Shown here: positions 9,152-17,519 of the stretch, piece after piece
Layout: each line of letters begins with the position of its first letter
Position numbering within the stretch: position 1 is the stretch's first letter
The notes under the pieces: model-generated
Told to the model about the DNA's origin: nothing
The model's database searches: none
Seen by the model: only the letters and a program-made list of their open reading frames with translations
Program-made: the position numbers and the translations under genes
Assembly (NCBI RefSeq): GCF_003258515.1
Contig: NZ_QGEH01000001.1
Span: forward strand, 1,240,001 to 1,304,000
Length of the DNA stretch: 64,000 nt
Direction: 5' to 3'
Source of the DNA: Marinobacter bohaiensis
Lineage (GTDB): Bacteria; Pseudomonadota; Gammaproteobacteria; Pseudomonadales; Oleiphilaceae

Positions 9152-9856
9152 CTACCCCAGGTCGATGCCCACCTCCAGGCTGGCCCGGAAGCCCTCGGCA
9201 ACGCTGCCGGAGATGCTGGCGGTCTGGTGGGGCGCGCCGTCGCGGAACAGGAAGTCGGCGTCGACGGTCGCGACCGACCGGTTCGGCCCCCGAGGATAGA
9301 GTGGCGAGTGGTACACCGCCCGGGTGACGGCGTCGGGAAACACCAGCTGTGAGGTGGCGGTCGTGTCGCCGTGCAGGAATACCTGGAAATGAATGTGGGT
9401 GATCCGGCCCCGGTACCAGCCCGGATAGACGGTTTCGAACCGCACCCGGCCGTGCTCGTCCACCGGCTGGAGCCCGCGCATGAACGTCTGCCCGGTGGCG
9501 CTGCCATAGCCGGAATAGACGCCGTCCCGGTCGCAATGCCAGACGTAGACCGAGGCATTGCCCGAAATCGGCTGGCAGACGTGGTGGATGTCCAGCAGCG
9601 TGAAGGTCAGCTCCAGCGGAATGCCAGGGCGGCCTTCGGTGATGTCGGAGCGGGTCAGGGCATCGTTGTCGAGCTCGGCGGACAGCGGGAAGGGCCCGGC
9701 GGTTTCGCGCGGAATCAGCACGCAGCGGCCTGCTTCACCCGGATCCGCGGCGAAAGCGCGGCGCCAGCCGGTCAGGGGCGTTGCGCCTACAGCGCCCAGC
9801 AGGGCCAGCATCCGGCGACGGCTGAACGGCGCGCTCCACGATCGTTGCTTGCTCAT
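9152..9856 (-). CDS. Tat-exported intradiol dioxygenase-like protein
   Basis: A 234-residue protein with a twin-arginine type signal (SRRRMLALLGAVGATPLTGWRR, residues about 12-33) followed by an intradiol ring-cleavage dioxygenase fold. The four iron ligands of the catechol dioxygenase family can be proposed: Tyr in the WHCDRDGVYSGY region, Tyr in PGWYRGR, and the two His of ITHIHFQVF. Cytoplasmic catechol dioxygenases lack export signals, so this belongs to the exported branch, whose substrates are poorly known. It lies downstream of a two-component gene pair on the same strand, about 90 bases away, and may be co-regulated. Confidence 0.82.
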   Translation of the reverse strand: MSKQRSWSAPFSRRRMLALLGAVGATPLTGWRRAFAADPGEAGRCVLIPRETAGPFPLSAELDNDALTRSDITEGRPGIPLELTFTLLDIHHVCQPISGNASVYVWHCDRDGVYSGYGSATGQTFMRGLQPVDEHGRVRFETVYPGWYRGRITHIHFQVFLHGDTTATSQLVFPDAVTRAVYHSPLYPRGPNRSVATVDADFLFRDGAPHQTASISGSVAEGFRASLEVGIDLG

Positions 9857-9949
9857 GGCGTTGTCTCCCTTGCAGGGCGATCGACCACGGTCTGATTCCG
9901 GTGTCCTTTAACACGAGAACAAACTTGGTGACGGCGAAGCCGTCCCGGG

Positions 9950-10672
9950 TCAGGCGCGGCCGCTGGCGGCCACCGCCCGGCGCCGCTTGCGCCCGCCTGT
10001 TCTCTGGGGCAGTTCCAGCTTGTAGCCCACGCCATAGACCGAGTGGATGATGTCTTGCCCGGTCAACGAGAACAGTTTCTTGCGCACCTTGTTAATGTGC
10101 GAGTCGATGGTGCGGTCATTGACCACCCGCTGGTCATCGTAGGCGTGAGACATAATCTGATCGCGAGAGAATATACGACCGCTTTGCGAACACAGTGCAC
10201 TGAGGATACGCCATTCCACCAGCGTCAGCTGGACGCGGCTGCCATCGTAGGCGGCGGTCAGGGTGCCTTCATCCAGGGCCAGGCCAGGGCGGCCGTCGGA
10301 CAGCGGCGACGCCGCCGCGGTACGGCGCATTACCGTTTTGACCCGGGCCACTACCTCGCGCGGGCTGAAGGGCTTGCAGATGTAGTCGTCGGCACCCAGC
10401 TCCAGGCCGATCAGGCGATCCACCTCTTCCACCCGGGCGGTGATCATGATGATCGGCACGTGGGAGGTCTGGCGCACCCTGCGGCAGATGTCGATGCCGT
10501 CCGCCCGCGGCAGTCCCAGGTCCAGCAGGACCATGTCCCACGGGTGGCTGAGGATCGTCTGGGTCGCCAGGTGACCGTCGGTCAGGTGGGTCACTTCGAA
10601 ACCGTGTTGATGCAGGTATTCGCCCAGGATACTGGCCAGTTCGATCTCATCTTCGATCAGCAGAATGTCCAT
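9950..10672 (-). CDS. BaeR-like OmpR-family response regulator
   Basis: 240 residues: a receiver domain (1-120) with phospho-acceptor D51 in LLDLGLP, and a winged-helix DNA-binding domain (about 135-228). The stretch VEEVDRLIGLELGADDYICK and the DDQRVVNDRTIDSHINKVRKKL recognition region are strikingly like BaeR, the envelope-stress regulator of drug efflux genes. A basic C-terminal tail (GGRKRRRAVAASGRA) is unusual. The start is one base after the stop of the sensor kinase gene, so the two are translated together. No RND efflux genes lie nearby. Confidence 0.88.
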   Translation of the reverse strand: MDILLIEDEIELASILGEYLHQHGFEVTHLTDGHLATQTILSHPWDMVLLDLGLPRADGIDICRRVRQTSHVPIIMITARVEEVDRLIGLELGADDYICKPFSPREVVARVKTVMRRTAAASPLSDGRPGLALDEGTLTAAYDGSRVQLTLVEWRILSALCSQSGRIFSRDQIMSHAYDDQRVVNDRTIDSHINKVRKKLFSLTGQDIIHSVYGVGYKLELPQRTGGRKRRRAVAASGRA

Positions 10673-10673
10673 A

Positions 10674-12074
10674 TTACACCTTTGCCAGGGGGAGGGAGAC
10701 GGTCACACGCAGGCCGCCCAGGGAGCTCGAGGCGATATCGATCGATCCATGATGGGCCTCGACGATTTTGTGGCACAGACTCAGGCCCAGGCCTGCCCCG
10801 CCGCTGTTGCGGCTGCGTGAAGGGTCGACGCGGTACAGGCGCTCGAACAGGCGTGCCTGCAGTGGCTCCGGCACGCCGGGCGGCGAGTCCTCGACGACGA
10901 TACGGGCCCGGCCGTCCGTTGCCTCGAGACCCAGGATCACCTGTCCCGGCGCATGGGTATGTTGTTGGGCGTTGTTGAGCAGGTTCAGCAGCAACTGTCC
11001 CAGCCGGTCGCTGTCACCCAGCACCATCAGGCGATCGCGCTGGTGCGTTTGGAACGAGAACGCCAGGCCAGCCCGTTCGCAGGCCGGTGCGATGGAGGCC
11101 GCAGCCTGCTCGGCGATGACCGCCAGGTTGCAGGCTTCCTTGCGGTAGCTCAGGGCGCCGATGTCGGAAAGGGACAGTTCGTAGAGATCGTCGATCAGGT
11201 GCTTGAGCCGGCCCACATGATGCAACAGGCGGGTGACCGCGGCCGGATCCAGCGGGCGAATGCCGTCCTCCATGGACTCCAGATCCGCCTGCAGCACCGC
11301 GATAGGCGTGCGCAGCTCGTGGGAGGTGTCCGCCACCCACTGGCGCTGGGCCTGTTCGCTCTTGCGCAGACTGGCCCCCAGGTCGTTGAGGTGGGTGGTC
11401 AGCACATTGAGCTCGTCGTGGCCGGCCACGACAAGTCGCGCGTCGTACTGTCCCAGGCTGAAGTGCCGCACCTGGCCCACCAGCTTGCGGATGCGGTTGG
11501 TCAACAGATGGGACAGGATCAATGCCACCAGCACCGCCGCCGCCAGGGCGATGCCGGTGATGATCAGCAGGGCGTCGGTCTGTTGTCGCAGGAAGCCTTC
11601 ATCGTGGTAATCGCGCAGCTCTGGAGGTGGCGGCAGGCCCAGGTAGCCGACGGTGGCGCCGTCCACGTCGATGGGCAGCAGCAGGGCGTCGTCGCCGGGC
11701 CAGTCCGTGTCCGATACCGGCTGGCGCCGGGCATCGAGCAGGAACAGGGGCAGGCCCGGATGGGGGCGGTTGTCGGGCCCGGTTTCCGGTGGGGGGAAGG
11801 GAGCGTCCCGGTGGTCGAAAGCGGGCGGCAAGGGTGCCCGACGGGCCCGGAACTCATGCCAGCGTGCGGGGGAGGCGAGAGCATCCCAGCTTTGCCGCTC
11901 CCGGTAGACATCCGCCAGTTCGTTGACCAGCGGCTGCAGCCGGGTGACCGCGCGCTGCTCGACGTAGTCCCAGAAGCCCTCGCGGATGCTGGACCCCATG
12001 AAAAACCACATGCCCGCGGCAATGGCGATGCTCACCACAAGGATGGACGCGAAGAGCTGACCTCGAAAACTCAC
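10674..12074 (-). CDS. BaeS-like sensor histidine kinase
   Basis: A 466-residue inner-membrane kinase. A first helix at about residues 8-27, a periplasmic sensor region to about residue 165 rich in Pro and Arg, a second helix (LLIITGIALAAAVLVALILS), a HAMP linker, the dimerisation box with H252 in TSHELRTP, and a C-terminal ATPase domain with N (NLLNNAQQH) and G (GGAGLGLS) boxes. I chose the GTG at 12074, which has AGGAG seven bases upstream and gives the natural N-terminus SFRGQLF. It is followed directly by its response regulator gene. Confidence 0.88.
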   Translation of the reverse strand: MSFRGQLFASILVVSIAIAAGMWFFMGSSIREGFWDYVEQRAVTRLQPLVNELADVYRERQSWDALASPARWHEFRARRAPLPPAFDHRDAPFPPPETGPDNRPHPGLPLFLLDARRQPVSDTDWPGDDALLLPIDVDGATVGYLGLPPPPELRDYHDEGFLRQQTDALLIITGIALAAAVLVALILSHLLTNRIRKLVGQVRHFSLGQYDARLVVAGHDELNVLTTHLNDLGASLRKSEQAQRQWVADTSHELRTPIAVLQADLESMEDGIRPLDPAAVTRLLHHVGRLKHLIDDLYELSLSDIGALSYRKEACNLAVIAEQAAASIAPACERAGLAFSFQTHQRDRLMVLGDSDRLGQLLLNLLNNAQQHTHAPGQVILGLEATDGRARIVVEDSPPGVPEPLQARLFERLYRVDPSRSRNSGGAGLGLSLCHKIVEAHHGSIDIASSSLGGLRVTVSLPLAKV

Positions 12075-12193
12075 TGCAGGCTCCTGGTGGACCGAGCGAA
12101 TCAATGTCGCCGTCAGGATAAGCACAAAATGTGCAAACAATGTTGTGTTCTGTAATGGCTTGTCCGTTTTGGCGGCAGGCCGGCGTTGGTCGG

Positions 12194-12808
12194 TCAGCTA
12201 CGCAGGATGCTCACCACCAGGCGGCCTGCCAGGCCCAGCAGGATGACGCCGAACAGCCGCTCGAACCAGAGCGTGTGCCTTTGCAGGGCCGACAGCCAGC
12301 GCGGACTGGAAAACAGCCAGGCGACGATCAGGTACCAGCCGGCGTCGATGGCCATGGCAGTGGCGGCGTAGCCGAGTTTGGCGAGAAAGGAGGTGTCGAC
12401 GCCCACCACCTGGCTGAACAGGGCAATGAAGAAGATGCTGATCTTGGGGTTGAGGAACACCACCAGGAAACCGTCCCGTGCGGCACCGGAAGTGGCCACG
12501 TCGGGCAGTTCGGTGGCGGCCTGGCGTCTGGCCCGCAGTCCTTTCACGCCAAGCCAGGCCAGATAGAGGGCGCCGCCCCACTGCAGCAGACCGAAGGCCA
12601 CCGGCGACGCCTTGATCACTGCCGCCAGCCCGACGATGCTCAGGAAGGCGTAAAGTCCCACGCCCAGGCCGTGACTCAGGGCGGCCACCACGCCGTGCCG
12701 GCGTCCGCCGGAGAGCGTCTGCTTGAGGACGACGGCCAGGGACGGGCCCGGCGACATGGCGCCGAGAATGCAGATGGTGACGACGGTGAGCCAGGTGGCC
12801 AGGGTCAT
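12194..12808 (-). CDS. LysE/RhtB-family exporter
   Basis: 204 residues with six hydrophobic segments and the family signature near the N-terminus (GAMSPGPSLAVVLKQTLSGGRRHG). The central LVVFLNPKISIFFIALFSQ segment is also diagnostic of the RhtB group, which exports amino acids such as homoserine, threonine or arginine. The substrate cannot be decided. The ATG at 12808 gives the normal length; a longer open frame upstream lacks the family sequence. It stands alone, divergent from the patatin gene. Confidence 0.87.
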   Translation of the reverse strand: MTLATWLTVVTICILGAMSPGPSLAVVLKQTLSGGRRHGVVAALSHGLGVGLYAFLSIVGLAAVIKASPVAFGLLQWGGALYLAWLGVKGLRARRQAATELPDVATSGAARDGFLVVFLNPKISIFFIALFSQVVGVDTSFLAKLGYAATAMAIDAGWYLIVAWLFSSPRWLSALQRHTLWFERLFGVILLGLAGRLVVSILRS

Positions 12809-12944
12809 GGGGAGAGTCCGGGTAACGACGTTCGAATCGCGCCAGTTTAATGCAGCCGCCTGATGCACGTCATCTTTTTGGCCCCGGACCGGGTTGGCTG
12901 GACTATGCTGGCAAAGGGCGAATCCGGCAGAGGGGAGGAACAGC

Positions 12945-14072
12945 ATGCAGCAAACCGGCGTGGTACTGACCGGTGGTGGCGCCCGCGCCGCCTACCAGGT
13001 GGGGGTGCTGAAAGCCATATCCGAGATGTATCCGGACTGGGCCCATCCGTTTCAGCAGATCGTGGGCACCTCGGCGGGGGCGATCAACGCGGTCGCCATT
13101 GGTGGCGGTGGCGGGCGGTTCCGGCACAACATCGCCAAGCTGGAGGGCATCTGGTCGAAGCTGAACATCGACCAGATCTACAAGAGCCACAGCTACGACA
13201 TCCTGCGCAACCTGACCGAGGTCGCCCGCCTGCTGCTGGCGGACGGCCAGGGGGAGAAACCCTTGTCCCTTCTCAACAACAGCCCGCTGCGGCAGTTACT
13301 GGAGAAGGAGCTGGACTTCGACACCCTGCACCAGACCATTGCCGACAACCGGATCAGCGCGATCGGGGTCAATGCCTGTGGCTATTCCACAGGGCAGAAT
13401 ATCTGCTTCTTCGAGGCCAACGAGAAACTGGCGAACTGGACCCAGGGTCAGCGCGCTGGGGCCCATACGCAATTGAATCTGGACCACGTGATGGCCTCCT
13501 CGGCGATTCCCACTTTGTTCCAGCCGGTCAAGATCAACCGCGAATACTTTGGTGACGGCGTCACCCGCCAGATGGCCCACATCAGCCCGGTGTTGCGGCT
13601 GGGCGCGGAAAAGGTGCTGGTCATCGGCGTCAGCGCCAATCACGTGTGCTTCCCGCAGCGTCCCCGGCAACCTTCGGTACCGGGGTTTGCCCAGGTGCTG
13701 GCCCATGTTTTCAACGGTATGTTCCTGGACACTCTCGACTACGACATTGACCGCCTGAGGCAGGTTAACGGCCTGCTGGAGCTGGTTCCGGAAAAGAAGC
13801 TGGGGCAGGCCGGCCTGGACCTCAAGCCGGTGCGGCTGCTGGAAATCTCCCCCAGCGCCGACATCGGCGAAATAGCCACCCACTACATCGACAGCTTGCC
13901 GCTGGTGCTGCGAAAGCTGCTGGGGGCCAATGTCGGGAGTTACACACCGGGCGCCACGCTCGCCAGCTACCTGCTGTTCGACCACCGCTTCTGCAGTGCC
14001 CTGATCAGCCTGGGGTACAAGGACGGCCAGGCCCAGGCACGGCAGATTGAGAGTTTCTTCGCTGACAGCTGA
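12945..14072 (+). CDS. Patatin-like phospholipase
   Basis: 375 residues. The N-terminus has the oxyanion-hole motif GGGARAAYQVG (11-20), then the nucleophile elbow GTSAG with S43, and the second half of the catalytic dyad at D204 in YFGDGVTRQ. These define an active lipid acyl hydrolase of the bacterial patatin family. No signal peptide is visible, so it probably acts on the cytoplasmic side. GGGGAGGA before the ATG at 12945 decides the start. A C-terminal domain of about 120 residues shows no recognised fold. Confidence 0.88.
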   Translation: MQQTGVVLTGGGARAAYQVGVLKAISEMYPDWAHPFQQIVGTSAGAINAVAIGGGGGRFRHNIAKLEGIWSKLNIDQIYKSHSYDILRNLTEVARLLLADGQGEKPLSLLNNSPLRQLLEKELDFDTLHQTIADNRISAIGVNACGYSTGQNICFFEANEKLANWTQGQRAGAHTQLNLDHVMASSAIPTLFQPVKINREYFGDGVTRQMAHISPVLRLGAEKVLVIGVSANHVCFPQRPRQPSVPGFAQVLAHVFNGMFLDTLDYDIDRLRQVNGLLELVPEKKLGQAGLDLKPVRLLEISPSADIGEIATHYIDSLPLVLRKLLGANVGSYTPGATLASYLLFDHRFCSALISLGYKDGQAQARQIESFFADS

Positions 14073-14155
14073 TGAGCGTCGGTCGGGCATCGTCTGCAGA
14101 CAGATAATTGTTTTTACAACTTTTCTCAGACAATCCGCGCTGGGTTCACTCGGGT

Positions 14156-14465
14156 ATGAATGCCCAATCTCGCTTTGATCGCGTTATGTCCCGGTACTGT
14201 GATTACACCAGTCTCAAGGGGTGATGTTCTGGATTCAGAAGGGCGGCTGGTTACGGAGATGGGGATCTCCAGAGGCAAGCCTCACGGTGCTTTTGTTGAA
14301 TAGTCCGCGACGGGGCGGGCCGTTTCCCGAGGCAGCCTTACCTATGGCCGGAAGGATGGAGAAGTACAGTTTTATTTTGAAGATGGCGAACTGGTTTTCA
14401 GTAATGTGTTTGATTCCGGAGAACGGCTCGGTCTAGACGGCACTCGGCATCGAGGTCGGCGCTGA
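14156..14465 (+). pseudogene. Decayed MORN/YwqK-repeat-like protein gene
   Basis: A reading frame starts at ATG 14156 (MNAQSRFDRVMSRYCDYTSLKG) and stops after a GGGG run at about 14217-14221. Shifting by one base continues smoothly as GDVLDSEGRLVTEMGISRGK, meets an in-frame TAG at 14301-14303, and then continues in the same frame through GRKDGEVQFYFEDGELVFSN to a TGA at 14463. The joined product would be about 100 residues with repeats of the G-x-x-D/H-G-x-(Y/F)-(Y/F) type seen in MORN or YwqK antitoxin-like proteins. One frameshift plus one nonsense change marks it as dead. The family call is tentative. Confidence 0.6.
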
Positions 14466-14527
14466 GCAGAGACTCTCTTTGAAAGGTTCTGTGCATGCGG
14501 CCATAAGTTGGCTGCGTCAGCCGCGCT

Positions 14528-14548
14528 GGTCGCAAAGCGGGCGTTGAG
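14528..14548 (+). repeat. 21-bp repeat, copy 1
   Basis: GGTCGCAAAGCG-GGCG-TTGAG. It matches 18 of 21 bases of the copy at 16864-16884, and the three differences are all G to A. The two copies are direct repeats bracketing the Fic and integrase genes. Confidence 0.65.
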
Positions 14549-14634
14549 GAGAGGCGGTATGACATGCTCCCCTCTGGCTTAACTGTTGAGCACCTTTCCC
14601 TCCATAAAAGATTAAGAAAGCCAAACAGGATTTT

Positions 14635-14654
14635 GCCGGACAAATTGCCGGTCA
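14635..14654 (+). repeat. GQ-repeat relic, copy 1
   Basis: GCCGGACAAATTGCCGGTCA. In one frame this reads AGQIAGHVAGQ, in another LPDKLPV. The same unit occurs in expanded form at 14804-14835. Tandem TGQ/AGQ repeats are common linkers in bacterial Fic, AlbA-ATPase and similar proteins, so this may be what remains of such a linker. Confidence 0.45.
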
Positions 14655-14803
14655 CGTGGCCGGACAGGAAAATAGAAAATATGACCAGATGAAGCTGAGC
14701 TTCAAAACCTGGCAATGATGTAAGTGTCTATTTATACTGGCTAAAAGGCAAATATATTACCGTCATTGGGAACTTTGTGCCGCTGCTGGCAACCGGTCAT
14801 AAT

Positions 14804-14835
14804 GCCGGACAAATACCCGGACAAACTGCCGGTCA
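14804..14835 (+). repeat. GQ-repeat relic, copy 2
   Basis: Three degenerate units of GCCGGACAAA type ending in CTGCCGGTCA. They read AGQIPGQTAGQ in one frame. They lie 36 bases before the chosen Fic start. The Fic frame itself is open here and would read MPDKYPDKLPV, so a longer Fic protein starting at 14802 is possible but less likely. Confidence 0.45.
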
Positions 14836-14870
14836 GAAACTCAGAATCACTACACGAATTAAGGTATCAG

Positions 14871-16058
14871 ATGACATCCTGGATGAGTGCCGCGCCTTTT
14901 GCGCCAAACGAGAAATCCTGTACGGAAGAGGGGCTTCTCGATCTGGCCAGCATCCTGAACAGGAAGGCCGCTCAGATCGCAGGCCAGCTTGAGCCGGAGA
15001 CAGCGGATACGTTGCGCCGGCACATGGCTGTCATCAACTCGTACTACAGCAATCTGATTGAAGGCAATCGAACCCTTCCTCACCAGATCCGCGAGGCCCA
15101 GCGGGGAAATTTTGAGGACGATCCGGTTGCTAGGGACAAACAGATTGAGTCTCTTGCCCACATCGACGTACAAGCGTGGATAGCTTCTGAGGATCGGAGT
15201 CTGGAAGAAGTTATTTCCGTGGACTTCATCAAAGAGCTGCATCGTCGATTTTACAGGGACTTGCCTAGCGATCTTAAAAAGGTCGAGCTGGATGAAACGG
15301 GGGAAGTCGCCTGGGTTGAAGGTGGAAAGTTCAGGGATCGAGGGGTAAAGGTTGGTCAGCACATACCGGCTGACGCCGAACACCTGGAGCAGTTAATGAC
15401 GCAGTTCTGCAACGAATATAAAAGCGTCAGACACCAAGGTGATCGACGTCTGATCGCAATCGCAGCTGCACACCACCGATTCCTCTGGATCCATCCATTC
15501 CTGGATGGCAATGGCCGAGTTGTTCGTCTATGGACGGATGCGGCATTCCGGGCGGCTGGACTGGAAAGCGTGGGCGTCTGGTGCTTGAGCCGTGGGCTTG
15601 CGATTTACTCCGAGAAGTACAAAAGCAACTTGGCTCAAGCTGACGCCGTCCAGCAGGGCCAAACCGATGGCAGAGGCCCGCTCAGTGAGCTTGGTCTGGC
15701 CCGGTTCTGTCATTTCGTTCTGGACACCTCCGTTGACCAAGTCAGCTACATTTCAGAGCTTCTGAACCTGAAATCAATGAAACGTCGAATCGAAGACTTC
15801 GTGGCGAGCAGGGATGACCTGAAACCCGCTTCTACATGGGTTCTGTATCAGGCGTTCATTCAGGGATCGATCTCAAGGTCTGATGCCCTGACATTAACAG
15901 GGGAGCGTGATGAGCGGACTGCCCGGCGACTACTTAAAAAGCTTCGCGATCTAGGCTTGCTGGTCGATGCAGACCCAAAGGATAGTCGCTCGCCACTTCT
16001 TTGGTCTGTTCCGGAACATGCTGAGCCAGTCTATTTCCCAAAACTCTCACCCCAGTAG
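14871..16058 (+). CDS. Fic-domain AMP-transferase
   Basis: 395 residues. The Fic core carries the catalytic motif HPFLDGNGR (208-216) with H208. An N-terminal inhibitory helix with SNLIEGN (S60, E64, G65) places it in the class whose own N-terminus blocks ATP binding. A C-terminal winged-helix-like segment with DALTLTGERDERTARRLLKK suggests DNA binding or regulation. Such proteins transfer AMP to hydroxyl side chains of target proteins. The ATG at 14871 has AAGGT five bases upstream. No separate antitoxin gene is present, which fits the self-inhibited class. It lies in an AT-richer island beside a broken integrase. Confidence 0.9.
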   Translation: MTSWMSAAPFAPNEKSCTEEGLLDLASILNRKAAQIAGQLEPETADTLRRHMAVINSYYSNLIEGNRTLPHQIREAQRGNFEDDPVARDKQIESLAHIDVQAWIASEDRSLEEVISVDFIKELHRRFYRDLPSDLKKVELDETGEVAWVEGGKFRDRGVKVGQHIPADAEHLEQLMTQFCNEYKSVRHQGDRRLIAIAAAHHRFLWIHPFLDGNGRVVRLWTDAAFRAAGLESVGVWCLSRGLAIYSEKYKSNLAQADAVQQGQTDGRGPLSELGLARFCHFVLDTSVDQVSYISELLNLKSMKRRIEDFVASRDDLKPASTWVLYQAFIQGSISRSDALTLTGERDERTARRLLKKLRDLGLLVDADPKDSRSPLLWSVPEHAEPVYFPKLSPQ

Positions 16059-16179
16059 GTGGTTTCATGGAAAATCCCGACCCAGAGGGGGGCTACCCCG
16101 TTACTGCGAACATTTCTGCGGAGTATTCCAAGACTTTAATGGCTTAAAAATCGGCGAAAGAGGGGCCTCGTTACACGAA

Positions 16180-16793
16180 TTAGATCTCAATACTCTCAGC
16201 TATCTCCAGAGCGTCTTCGACCTCGACACCAAGATATCGCACGGTACTGGGCATGTTGGTGTGGCCCAGCAGCAACTGGACAGCTCGAAGATTTTTGGTC
16301 TTCTTGTAGATCAATGTTGCTTTGCTCCTTCTCATTGAGTGAGTGGCATAGACGGAAGGGTCAAGTCCAATGCTTCCGATCCACTTCTTGACGATACGGG
16401 CATACTGATGGGGGGTGATGTGGTCGCACCTCCTGATCCGGCTCGGCCACAGATAATCCATACCCGTTAGTCCGCGATACTTGATCCACGCCTCGACCGA
16501 TTCACGTGTCTTTTTCGTTATTTCAAACCTGACGGGCTGATTGGTTTTCTGTTGAACCACTTGAGCGCGCTCCAGCACTTCTCCGTTTCTGGAAATATCT
16601 CGAACCAAGAGCTTTACCATATCGCAGGATCGGAGTTTGCAATCAATCGCCATATTGAACATCGCCAGTTCGCGGATGTTCTTAGCAATCTCCAACCGAA
16701 TGCGGGTATTCCATATTGTTCGAGTTTGAGCGGTAGCTTCTGGCTGACGAGCTTCCCTTTGTTCCAGGGAGCTTTGCTGATAGGAAATGTCAT
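16180..16793 (-). pseudogene. Tyrosine recombinase (integrase) with N-terminal frameshift
   Basis: The natural start appears to be ATG 16793, giving MTFPISKAPWNKGKLVSQ and then PLKLEQ, the standard opening of a family of small (about 200-residue) tyrosine integrases. At about 16717 the frame breaks: one missing base moves the rest (IWNTRIRLEIAKNIRELAMF onward) into another frame, open to 16180. That part holds the catalytic set: R in SKLRSCDM-type region, HSMRR with His and Arg, GHTNM with His, and the nucleophile Tyr in STVRYLG. A TTG at 16695 could restart translation, but the N-terminus would be lost. Probably inactive. Confidence 0.78.
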
Positions 16794-16863
16794 GACGTGG
16801 CCCTCTTTGGAGGGAAAGGGCCTTTAAGTATGGTTCAGAAGATCGTTATCTGCTGGTCAACCA

Positions 16864-16884
16864 GGTCGCAAAGCGAACATTGAG
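16864..16884 (+). repeat. 21-bp repeat, copy 2
   Basis: GGTCGCAAAGCG-AACA-TTGAG, a direct repeat of 14528-14548 with three transitions. It lies between the integrase pseudogene and the end of the Lrp-type gene. Confidence 0.65.
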
Positions 16885-16904
16885 ACCTCGTAAATTTCCG
16901 CCAT

Positions 16905-17372
16905 CTAAATCGGTATCGGTAGCCGGTTGGACGATTTAAGTTCGCGTAGGGAGACGTTGGATCGGATGCTCGTAACACCTGGCAATCGCCGCAATACATG
17001 TTCAACGAAGCGACTGTAATCATCCAGATCTTTAGCAACGACTTGAAGTAAAAAATCAGCCTCGCCAGTCGTGTTGTGGCAAGAAAGAACGTTCGGGCTG
17101 CATTGAATAATCCGTTGAAATTCCTCTGTTGTTTCCTCGCTATGCTCATTACACCCTAGCTGGACGAACGCCAAGACACCCAGACCTAGCGCTCGCCGAT
17201 CCAGGACTGCCTGATACCCGGCGATTACTCCGCTCTCCTCAAGTCGCTTTAATCGACGCCAGCATGGCGTTTCGCTTATCGAAAGTCGCCCCGCTACCTT
17301 GGCATTGGATAGCCTTCCATTCTCTTGGAGCATATCGAGAATATCGGCATCCACTCTATCAATTTTGAACAT
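16905..17372 (-). CDS. Lrp/AsnC-family transcriptional regulator
   Basis: 155 residues: an N-terminal helix-turn-helix (residues 1-55, with LSNAKVAGRLSISETPCWRRLKRLE) and a C-terminal RAM/AsnC ligand-binding domain (about 65-145, ending LRRLPGVTSIRSNVSL). The GV-T-x-I motif and the GEADFLLQVV strand are typical. It is transcribed divergently from a zinc alcohol dehydrogenase gene across 147 bases that contain a near-perfect palindrome, so it most likely controls that gene and itself. Codon use and AT content fit the surrounding island rather than the core. Confidence 0.9.
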   Translation of the reverse strand: MFKIDRVDADILDMLQENGRLSNAKVAGRLSISETPCWRRLKRLEESGVIAGYQAVLDRRALGLGVLAFVQLGCNEHSEETTEEFQRIIQCSPNVLSCHNTTGEADFLLQVVAKDLDDYSRFVEHVLRRLPGVTSIRSNVSLRELKSSNRLPIPI

Positions 17373-17399
17373 TTAGAAAGATCCATTCATTAAAAAACC

Positions 17400-17413
17400 G
17401 TCTATTAAAAGAC
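17400..17413. promoter_or_regulatory. Palindrome between divergent Lrp and ADH genes
   Basis: GTCTATTAAAAGAC, symmetrical at 12 of 14 positions, in an AT-rich 147-base divergent intergenic region. Lrp/AsnC regulators bind such AT-centred 13-15 bp palindromes, so this is a candidate operator. Confidence 0.45.
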
Positions 17414-17519
17414 TATTTCATTTTATCTCAATTTTGTAGTGTGAATAGCAAGGCATTTTCAGGCTGTCGGAATTAACATAGAGAATCCGAAGCATTCACT
17501 GAAAAGAGGAAAGCACCCC

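Larger units (their letters stand above)
14466..14870. other. Intergenic region with repeat relics before the Fic gene
   Basis: About 400 bases with no intact gene and lower GC than the core. It contains one copy of the 21-bp repeat that recurs at 16864, and two copies of a GCCGGACAAA...GCCGGTCA element described separately. Several stop codons interrupt every frame. The part from 14700 to 14760 is AT-rich and could hold the promoter of the Fic gene. Confidence 0.5.

Noticed and set aside
10953-12155. 400-codon open frame on the plus strand
   Set aside because: Antisense to the BaeS-like kinase, low-complexity Gln/Arg/Gly composition, no start signal.
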